DNA of 64,000 nucleotides from CAIUGU01 sp963819685 (lineage in GTDB: Bacteria; Pseudomonadota; Gammaproteobacteria; Steroidobacterales; Steroidobacteraceae). The stretch lies in assembly GCA_963819685.1 (NCBI GenBank), contig CAWFXI010000009.1, forward strand, positions 310,001-374,000, in the 5' to 3' direction. The notes beneath the pieces are model-generated. The model was given only the letters and a program-made list of their open reading frames with translations. It had not been told where the DNA came from and searched no databases. Below, in pieces: positions 8,179 through 15,979 of the stretch. The position numbers were made by a program, and so were the translations under genes. Within the stretch, counting starts at the first letter, position 1. Each line of letters opens with the position of its first letter.

Positions 8179-8814
8179 AGCTGACGGAGAGCAGGCTCAA
8201 TGCTGATGATGCGCTTGCGCGCACGGTGATTCCTGCCGGCGAGCCGTGGATGGGTGTTGTCCGCAAAGGGCAGCACTTTCGCATACTGGATCTCGAAGGT
8301 AACCAGGCGGTCGACACACTTTTCTACAACGCCAACGCTCCTGCCGAACGTTACAGTGCCACCGACACGATCCAGGGCCAGCGCGGCATCTATCTGACGA
8401 CCGGAACACGATTACGCTCCAACGAAGGCAACACGCTGCTCACCATCGTCGCCGACACCTGTGGTCGTCACGATACGCTGGGTGGAGCATGCTCGGCCGA
8501 GAGCAATACGGTACGGTATGCGCTCGACAAGTGTGCACATGCACAGCTGTCGCGACAGCTTTCTGCTGGCACTGGCGCGCAATGACTACGGACTGTCGAA
8601 ACGGGATCTGTCCAGCAACATCAACTTCTTCATGAATGTGCCCGTGACACCGGCCGGCGGTCTCGAGTTCGCCGATGGCATTTCCGCGGCGGGGCGGTAT
8701 GTCGAGATGCGGGCGGAGACCGATGTCATCGTGCTGATCTCGAACTGTCCACAACTCAACAATCCCTGCAATGGCTACAACCCGACGCCGGTCGAGGTCC
8801 TGACCTGGAAATAG
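8175..8814 (+). pseudogene. DUF1989 protein, urea carboxylase-associated protein 1 type, one frameshift
   Basis: Starts at GTG 8175 overlapping the previous stop, with GAAAGG upstream. Family signatures are AGEPWMGVVRKGQHFRILDL, GNQAVDTLFYNANAPAERYS, YLTTGTRLRSNEGNTLL and CGRHDTLGGACSAESNTVRY. Near 8527-8538 the frame breaks; a one-base change rejoins HMHSCRDSFLLALARNDYGL, SSNINFFMNVPVTPAGGLEF and the ending NPCNGYNPTPVEVLTWK. The joined product of about 212 residues has normal UAAP1 length. With UAAP2 it would form the carboxyguanidine deiminase. As written in this sequence it cannot give a full-length protein. Confidence 0.8.
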
Positions 8815-8882
8815 GCCGCGGGACGACCCGTGGCCGCATCGATCACGCCGGGACGACCTGGCAAGTTGGCTGGCGTTTCCTC

Positions 8883-11800
8883 ATGTTCCAGAAAGTCCTG
8901 ATTGCGAATCGCGGTGCCATAGCCTGCCGCATCCTGCGGACATTGCGCCGGATGGGGATTGCTTCGGTCGCGGTGTATTCCGAGGCCGACCGTCATTCGC
9001 TGCATGTGTTCGAAGCCGATGAGGCGATCTGTATCGGTCCTGCTCCCGCCGCCGCGAGCTATCTGCAGGCCGACAAGTTGCTCGCCGTGGCCCGGGAGGT
9101 CGGCGCGCAGGCCATTCATCCTGGCTATGGCTTTCTGAGCGAGAACGCGGCGTTCGCGGAAGCCTGCGCTGCACAAGGAATTGTGTTCATCGGTCCAACA
9201 CCGCAGCAGATGCGTGATTTTGGTCTCAAGCACACGGCGCGCGAGCTGGCGGCGGTCAACCAGATCCCGATGCTGCCTGGCAGTGGGCTGCTCGAAGATG
9301 TTGCGCATGCACGCCGCGAAGCGGAGCGGATCGGCTACCCGGTGATGCTGAAGAGTACGGCTGGCGGTGGCGGGATCGGCATGCAACTGTGCTGGAAGCC
9401 AGGGGACCTTGAGGAGTCATTCACATCGGTGGAGCGACTCGCCAGGAACAATTTCAGTCAGGGCGGACTGTTCATCGAGAAATATGTCGAGCATGCCCGA
9501 CATATCGAGGTGCAGATTTTCGGTGACGGCAAGGGGACGGTTGTCGCACTGGGTGAGCGCGATTGCTCAGTCCAGAGACGCAATCAGAAGGTCATCGAAG
9601 AGACGCCAGCGCCCGGGCTTGCCGAGGTCACGCGAAGTGAGTTGCTGCGCGCTGCGGTCAGGCTCGGGGAAGCGGTGGCTTACCAGTCTGCCGGAACCGT
9701 TGAGTTCGTCTATGACGTCAGGAGCCAGGAGTTCTACTTCCTTGAGGTCAACACGCGACTGCAGGTTGAGCATGGTGTCACCGAACAGGTCACCGGCGTT
9801 GATCTCGTCGAGTGGATGATCCGGGTGGCGGCGGGGGAGTCGTTTCTCGCCGGTGCATACGCAGCTGTTCGCAGTCAGGGGCACTCGGTGCAGGTCAGGC
9901 TTTACGCAGAGGATCCCGCGCAGGAATTTCCAGCCTGCGAGCGGCCTGTTGACACAAGTGAAGTGGCCGACCGGCGTTCGGGTCGATACGTGGATCGAGA
10001 CAGGTACGGAAGTTTCCTCCTTCTATGACCCGATGCTGGCGAAGCTCATCAGTCATGGGGCCTCGCGGCAGGAAGCCATTGATCGGCTGCGGCTGGCGCT
10101 TGCCGGTGTGCGCGTAGATGGCATCGAAACCAACAGGGCCTACCTCGGCCAGATCCTCGAGGACGCGGTCTTTCGCGAGGGACGCCAGACAACGCGGTAC
10201 CTCGGGAACTTTCCCTATGAGCCGCTGACGATCGAGGTCGTGCAGGCGGGCACACATTCGACGATCCAGGACTTTCCGGGTCGCGTGGGCTATTGGGACA
10301 TCGGGGTACCGCCGTCGGGGCCGATGGATTCACTGGCATTCCGGCTGGCCAATCGGCTGCTCGACAATCCCGAAGGAGCAGCTGGACTCGAACTCACGGT
10401 GACCGGCCCGACGTTGAAGTTCAATGCGGATACCTGGATTGCGCTGACGGGCGCGCATATGCGTGCCGAGCTCGATGGCAAGCCGATGGCCTGTTTCAGA
10501 GCCGTCGCCGTCAAGGCCGGCAGTGTACTTAGACTGCGGGATATTCAGGGAGCAGGGCAGAGGACGTATCTCGCCGTCAAAGGCGGATTCGATACGCCGC
10601 TCTACATGCACAGTCGATCGACGTTCACGCTTGGGCAGTTTGGCGGACACGGCGGGCGTTCACTAAGGGCCGGTGACGTGCTCAGGCTGTTCGAACCCGA
10701 AGGCGTCGCCGCACCGGCGCACGTTCTTTCTGAATTCGCACAGCCCCGACTGATGCCGAACTGGGAAATCGACGTGCTGTATGGACCGCACGGCGCGCCG
10801 GATTTCTTTACGCAGCGCGACATCGACATGTTCTTCGCAACCGACTGGGAAGTGCACTACAACTCGAGTCGCACCGGCGTGCGATTGATCGGACCCAGGC
10901 CTGAATGGGCCCGACGTGATGGGGGTGAAGCCGGTCTTCACCCGTCCAATATCCACGATAATGCCTATGCAATCGGGACCATAGATTTTACCGGCGATAT
11001 GCCGGTCATTCTGGGACCCGACGGGCCGAGTCTCGGCGGGTTTGTGTGCCCTGCGTCCATCGTCGCGGCGGATCTATGGAAGGTCGGCCAGCTGAAGCCG
11101 GGTGATCGGGTCCGCTTTCGTCCTACGACGATGTCCGCAGCGGTAGCAGCTGAACGTGAACTCGACAGAGCGATTCGTACACTTGCGTTCGACGAAGCAG
11201 CCGCTCCCTGGGCTGCCAGAAGGATCCCGGATTCCGGAAGCATCGGCACGCCGGTGCTCAAGACTTTGGCGGCCGCGACGCCCGTGTGTTATCGCCAGGC
11301 AGGCGACAAGTATCTGCTGGTCGAGTATGGACCCGCGGTGCTCGACCTTGAACTGCGCTTCCGTGTGCATGCGCTCATGACCTGGTTGCAGACGCAGCGT
11401 GTCGACGGAGTGCTCGAGCTGACGCCGGGCATTCGCTCGCTGCAGGTCCACTACGACAGTCGCGTGATCGGCCAGTCAGAGCTGTTGTCGTTGCTGGAAG
11501 CAGCAGAGCTGCAGTTGCCGGCTGTGGGCGACATGGAGGTCGAAAGCCGCATCGTGCACCTGCCACTGTCGTGGGACGACCCCGCGACACAACTTGCGAT
11601 CGACAAGTACATGCAGTCGGTACGCAACGATGCACCCTGGTGCCCGAGCAACATCGAGTTCATTCGACGCATCAATGGACTCGACTCGATCCAGGACGTG
11701 AAGGACATCGTCTTCGGCGCGAGTTACCTCGTGATGGGTCTGGGTGACGTCTATCTCGGTGCACCTGTGGCTACCCCGCTGGATCCACGCCACCGGCTGG

Positions 11801-12501
11801 TCACGACGAAGTACAACCCTGCGCGCACGTGGACTCCGGAGAATGCAGTCGGCATCGGCGGTGCCTACCTGTGTGTCTATGGGATGGAAGGGCCGGGCGG
11901 CTATCAGTTCGTCGGCCGCACCGTGCAGATGTGGAATCGCTACCGACAGACTGCTGATTTCACGGCGGGCAGGCAATGGCTGCTGCGGTTCTTTGACCAG
12001 ATCCGCTTCTATCCGGTGACGGCTGATGAATTGCTGGTGCTGCGCGAGGACTTCATCCATGGACGGTTCACGCTCAAGGTAGAACCCGCAACCTTGAGGC
12101 TGCGCGACTACCGGGCATTCCTTGAAACCAATGCGAGTGGCATCCAGGCCTTCAAGAGCCGGCAGCAGGCGGCGTTCGAGGCAGAGCGTGAGAGGTGGAA
12201 TTTAGATGGTATTAAAGAAGAGCAAAATCAGTTAGATAACGGATCTACTGAAAGTAAAAAGTCATATGATGTTCCCGCTGGATGTGTGGGCGTCACCTCG
12301 CCGGTCTCAGGCAGCGTCTGGCAACTGGGCGTGACCCAGGGGCAGCGATTCAAGGCAGACGATGAGCTGCTCGTGGTCGAAGCCATGAAGATGGAGATTC
12401 CGATCCTGGCTGACGAAGCCGGTGAGGTCGTTGAAGTTCGCTGTGCAAAGGGTGGTTCGGTCACGGCAGGCGAAACACTGTTGGTGGTGAAAGCAATCTG
12501 A
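8883..12501 (+). pseudogene. Urea/guanidine carboxylase (biotin-dependent), one frameshift
   Basis: Domain order from ATG 8883: biotin carboxylase (ILIANRGAIACRILRTL-type start, STAGGGGIGM ATP loop, EVNTRLQVEH), KipA-like AHS2 (TIQDFPGRVGYWDIGVPPSG), KipI-like AHS1 (GDKYLLVEYGP, LTPGIRSLQVHY), the carboxyltransferase region, and a C-terminal biotinyl domain with EAMKMEIP (biotin on the Lys). The break near 9915-9930 separates YAEDPAQ from NFQPASGLLTQVKW; one base repairs it, giving about 1205 residues. The riboswitch and DUF1989 partners argue for guanidine rather than urea as substrate; I cannot map the residue that separates the two. A short AT-rich linker (12195-12280) precedes the biotinyl domain. 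Confidence 0.85.
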
Positions 12502-12518
12502 AGGAGCTGGAAGCATCC

Positions 12519-14393
12519 ATGGCGATACCTGATTCATTGACGATAGCGTCGCTATTGGCCGGTTACCGGGCCGCGAAGTTCACGCCCGAGCAGGTTCTGG
12601 ACGCCGTGCTGGAACGGATCGACAGCGCGCCCGAGCGGCATGTGTGGATCACGCGACTGGCGCGCGAGCAGGTCATGGGCTACGTGCGCGAACTGCAGGG
12701 GCAGTCGCCGGCAACGCTGCCGCTCTATGGCGTGCCGTTTGCGATCAAGGACAACATCGATCTGGCGGCGATCCCGACGACAGCAGCCTGCCCGGACTTT
12801 GCGTACACCCCGACCGAGTCAGCAACCGTCGTTCAGCGGCTACTCGCAGCAGGTGCCATTCCCGTGGGCAAGACCAACCTTGACCAGTTTGCGACGGGGC
12901 TTGTTGGCACCCGATCACCGTATGGCGCGTGTCAGAACAGCTTCAATCCGGCGTATATCTCGGGCGGTTCGAGTTCCGGTTCGGCGGTCGCAGTGGCCAG
13001 CGGCCTCGTCAGTTTCTCTCTGGGTACGGATACCGCCGGGTCAGGCAGGATACCCGCTGCGTTCAATAATCTGATCGGTGTGAAAGCGACCTGCGGATTG
13101 CTGAGTACGACCGGGGTCGTGCCAGCCTGTCGCTCGCTTGACTCCGTATCGATCTTCGCACTGACGGTTGTCGACGCGGCAGCCGTGTTGCAAGTGTCCA
13201 AGGGTTTCGACGCCTCGGACCCGTACTCGAGGAGGGAGGCTACAGGCTGCAGCCAGAAGAGATGGGGACAGGGGACAGGGGACAGGGGACAGTCCGATTC
13301 TGACTACAGCACACAGTCTTCAGCCCACAGCCTTTCCCACTCTTTCCGCTTCGGCGTGCCGCTGTCGACGCAACTGGAGTTCTTCGGTGACAGTGAGTAC
13401 GAACGTCTGTTCGAGGCTGCTGTGGCGAGCCTTGAAGCCATTGGCGGCCAGAAAGTGTCGATCGATTTCTCGCCTTTTCTTGACACTGCACGCCTGCTGT
13501 ATGAAGGGCCGTGGGTGGCCGAGCGGTATGCGGCGATCGAATCATTGATACGCGACAGGCCAGAGGCCTTGCATCCAGTCACGCGGCAGGTCATTGCGCC
13601 TGGCCTGCGACCAACTGCCGTGGACGCATTTCGTGCGCAATACAGGTTACGGGCGTTACAGCGCGCGACTGAAGCCGCATGGGAACAGGTGGACGTGATT
13701 GTCACGCCGACGGCCGGCACTATCTACCGGATTGCGGAGCTGCTCGATGATCCTGTTCGCCTGAATTCGAACCTGGGCCGGTATACGAACTTCCTGAATC
13801 TGCTGGATCTCGCGGCAGTCGCCGTACCGACGGGATTCCGCGCCGATGGCTTGCCGTTCGGTGTGACGCTGGTTGGAACCGCTCACAGCGATCCTGCGTT
13901 GCTGGCGCTGGCCTCTCGCCTGCATGCACATGTTGATATTCCGCTCGGTGCTCAACAGTCTGTGAGGACGGGGTCGCTGCCACTGGTGGCCGGACCGAAG
14001 ATCGACAGCATCGCGGTGGCCGTTTGTGGAGCGCATCTGGCCGGTTTGCCGCTCAATCATCAGCTGACTGCGCGGGGGGCGGAACTCGTCCAGCAAACGC
14101 AGACAGCGCCCGTCTATCGTCTATACGCGTTGCCCGGGGGGCCTCCGCATCGCCCTGGCATGGTCAGAGTGGCTGCGGACGGAGCGGCCATCGATGTAGA
14201 AGTATGGGCCGTGCCTGCCGAACACTTTGGCAGCTTCGTCGCGGGAATTCCTGCGCCACTCGGCATAGGCAAGGTACAGCTGGCAGATGGTCAGCAGGTT
14301 TCCGGCTTCGTCTGCGAATCCCTCGGACTTGAGGGGGCAACGGACATCACTGCATTCAAAGGCTGGAGGCAATACCTCGCCAGCAAGCGGTGA
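12519..14393 (+). CDS. atzF: Allophanate hydrolase
   Basis: A 624-residue protein with an N-terminal amidase domain: catalytic Lys in PFAIKDNIDL, the Ser-rich loop GGSSSGSAVAVASG and the nucleophile loop GTDTAGSGRIPAAFNN. The C-terminal AtzF-type domain (from about residue 490) includes VCGAHLAGLPLNHQL and YALPGGPPHRPGMVRV. It hydrolyses allophanate to ammonia and CO2, the last step of the guanidine/urea carboxylase route. Unlike most of its locus it is intact. Residues about 240-277 are a low-complexity linker coded by a repeat tract with four copies of GGGGACA, inserted in frame between YSRREA and FRFGVPL. Start ATG 12519 lies 17 bases after the carboxylase stop, with AAGGAG at 12501. Confidence 0.93.
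   Translation: MAIPDSLTIASLLAGYRAAKFTPEQVLDAVLERIDSAPERHVWITRLAREQVMGYVRELQGQSPATLPLYGVPFAIKDNIDLAAIPTTAACPDFAYTPTESATVVQRLLAAGAIPVGKTNLDQFATGLVGTRSPYGACQNSFNPAYISGGSSSGSAVAVASGLVSFSLGTDTAGSGRIPAAFNNLIGVKATCGLLSTTGVVPACRSLDSVSIFALTVVDAAAVLQVSKGFDASDPYSRREATGCSQKRWGQGTGDRGQSDSDYSTQSSAHSLSHSFRFGVPLSTQLEFFGDSEYERLFEAAVASLEAIGGQKVSIDFSPFLDTARLLYEGPWVAERYAAIESLIRDRPEALHPVTRQVIAPGLRPTAVDAFRAQYRLRALQRATEAAWEQVDVIVTPTAGTIYRIAELLDDPVRLNSNLGRYTNFLNLLDLAAVAVPTGFRADGLPFGVTLVGTAHSDPALLALASRLHAHVDIPLGAQQSVRTGSLPLVAGPKIDSIAVAVCGAHLAGLPLNHQLTARGAELVQQTQTAPVYRLYALPGGPPHRPGMVRVAADGAAIDVEVWAVPAEHFGSFVAGIPAPLGIGKVQLADGQQVSGFVCESLGLEGATDITAFKGWRQYLASKR
13236..13345. repeat. Heptad repeat tract inside allophanate hydrolase
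   Basis: Contains GGCTACA/GGCTGCA units, then GGGGACA repeated four times without interruption (13264-13291), then a run of ACAGCAC, ACAGTCT, TCAGCCC and ACAGCCT units. The period of seven bases and the motif set match the intergenic tracts at 36.0, 40.6 and 30.6 kb. The tract keeps the reading frame open, giving a 38-residue polar segment. Confidence 0.8.
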
Positions 14394-14439
14394 CACGACT
14401 ATTCTCCCGGGACTTCTGCATAGGTCTCCGGAGTGCATC

Positions 14440-14862
14440 ATGCGACCAACGAAATCCCGTTCCCTGTTTACGAAGTTTGCAAAAACCACGGCGAAGTACA
14501 GTGGCAAGCCCCAGGCCTTCATACTGGCGTTGCTCGTCATCGTGGTCTGGGGAATCACCGGGCCGTTGTTTCACTTCAGCGATACCTGGCAACTCGTGAT
14601 CAATACGGGGACCACGGTCATCACTTTCCTGATGGTGTTCCTGATCCAGAGCACGCAGAACCGTGACGCTGAAGCGGTGCAGATCAAGCTGGATGAGCTG
14701 ATTCGCGCGATGGCGGGTGCGCACAACGTGCTGCTCGATCTCGAGGAACTGGAGGACGAGGAACTCGACCGGATTCGTTTGAGCTACGAACGTCTTGCAG
14801 AGCTGGCGCGGCAACAACTCAAGAGTGGCAAGACCGATACCGATGTGGTGGGAGTGGAATAG
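14440..14862 (+). CDS. Low-affinity iron permease family protein
   Basis: A 140-residue protein starting at ATG 14440 with GGAG 6 bases upstream. Two hydrophobic helices (FILALLVIVVWGITGPLF and INTGTTVITFLMVFLIQ) are followed by the family motif QSTQNRDAEAVQIKLDELIR and an acidic coiled segment (DLEELEDEELDRI). This matches the short bacterial Iron_permease family (PF04120) related to yeast Fet4. Iron transport by bacterial members is little tested, so the role is by family name. It stands alone after the guanidine genes and may have its own promoter in the 46-base gap. Confidence 0.82.
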   Translation: MRPTKSRSLFTKFAKTTAKYSGKPQAFILALLVIVVWGITGPLFHFSDTWQLVINTGTTVITFLMVFLIQSTQNRDAEAVQIKLDELIRAMAGAHNVLLDLEELEDEELDRIRLSYERLAELARQQLKSGKTDTDVVGVE

Positions 14863-14905
14863 CGCCGGTATTCACCGACGTTGCGGGCCGTTGGCGGCAG
14901 GCAGA

Positions 14906-15646
14906 TCAGATCACGCTGCGGGGGTGCTCCAGCATCTGGTAGTAGAGCAGGCTTCCGAGTATCAGGCGATCGTTGTCTGTCAGGTTACTGAATCGCACAC
15001 CGTATTGATGCGTCGGGCTGCCGCCGTCCGGCTTGTTCTTGATTCCACTGACCTCGGCTCGCAAATTCAGAGATATCGGCACGCCGTGCAGTTCGAACGA
15101 AAGCGCGATCTGCAAGGGGCTGCCGCCCGCCTCAGCCAGCTCCGCGGCTTCGATCAAGGCACCGGTCGTGCCGATATTGAGGACGGTGGCTGCGGAAGGT
15201 GGCTTGTCGCCTGCGGTGATTGTGACGGGCAGGTTCACGCGGCAACGCGGCGAGTTACGGACTGACGCACGTTCGACTTTGTCCGGATAGCTCACATGCA
15301 GATACTGGAACGGGGAATTCACAGTCCTCTGTATGGTCGCGGTGAACGCGAACGCATTCTGGCCGGTGAACAGGCGCATCAGGACGGCTTCGCCTTCTTT
15401 CAGCAGCAGCCGGACATTGACGTCTTTGGGCGCAGTCACCATCAGGCATTGATCTTCGAGCCAGCCGAGGACAGTCACCGCCGTTCGTCCCTTGACGAGC
15501 CGGCTCTGCAATTCAAGGTAGACCTGGTCGCCCACTTTCAGCCGCATTTGCGCGAAGCCGCTGTCAGGCGGGGGCACCAATGCGGCTCTCGGCGTGACCG
15601 GGGCGACTTCGACTGCAGCAGCTTCGTTCTGTGGTGAAGGGTCCAT
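14906..15646 (-). CDS. PilZ-domain c-di-GMP receptor (YcgR-like flagellar brake type)
   Basis: A 246-residue protein. Residues about 33-130 form a YcgR-like N-terminal domain (LKVGDQVYLELQSR, LLLKEGEAVLMRLFTG). The PilZ domain follows with RNSPRCRV (arginine-rich c-di-GMP contact), NIGTTGALI in place of the usual D/NxSxxG, and YGVRFSNL. It should bind c-di-GMP and link it to motility or surface behaviour. No flagellar gene lies nearby; the two PilT-type ATPases at 38-40 kb are the only motility-related neighbours in the window. The first 30 residues are a Pro/Ala-rich tail. The variant second motif leaves ligand binding to be confirmed. Confidence 0.82.
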   Translation of the reverse strand: MDPSPQNEAAAVEVAPVTPRAALVPPPDSGFAQMRLKVGDQVYLELQSRLVKGRTAVTVLGWLEDQCLMVTAPKDVNVRLLLKEGEAVLMRLFTGQNAFAFTATIQRTVNSPFQYLHVSYPDKVERASVRNSPRCRVNLPVTITAGDKPPSAATVLNIGTTGALIEAAELAEAGGSPLQIALSFELHGVPISLNLRAEVSGIKNKPDGGSPTHQYGVRFSNLTDNDRLILGSLLYYQMLEHPRSVI

Positions 15647-15979
15647 GTTGTTCTGGTTCTGTGGGAGGTCGCCCGCACTTTAACCAGTCGGGCTACCGCC
15701 GAGGTGGGAGGCGCCTCACTAATTTGGATCTGATCACGACCGTTGTTGCCGGGTCCGGCCAAGGGCAGCTGACTCGCGCGATCCCGGTCCCGCTATTGCA
15801 GCGACAATGGCCAGGGGACAGCGGTCTGGCACGACATTGGGGGTCGCTGAACCACCCTCGTGGGATGTACGCGGACCGACATGGCCAAGTTCGCATCAGG
15901 AAGCTGATATGTCATCAGGAAGCTGATAACATTCGACGTCCTTAAACCCCGAATGCCATCAGCTCCCAAGGATTCGTTC
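15647..15979. other. Divergent intergenic region
   Basis: About 330 bases between the PilZ gene and the MFS transporter, pointing away from each other, so both promoters should lie here. The only clear structure is a pair of identical 14-base palindromes at 15895-15927 described separately. No open frame with a plausible start and family match was found. Confidence 0.5.
15895..15927 (+). promoter_or_regulatory. Tandem palindromic operator candidate upstream of MFS transporter
   Basis: ATCAGGAAGCTGAT occurs at 15895-15908 and again at 15914-15927. Each copy is an inverted repeat (ATCAG, GAAG spacer, CTGAT), and the copies are 19 bases apart, close to two helical turns. They end 52 bases before the transporter start. 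This is the layout expected for a dimeric repressor binding cooperatively. The regulator is not adjacent and is unknown. Confidence 0.55.

Noticed and set aside
13264..13291. GGGGACA repeats as a CRISPR or contingency switch
   Set aside because: Units are seven bases with no spacers, so not CRISPR. A phase-variation role is conceivable, but the frame is open here and no evidence of copy-number change is available.
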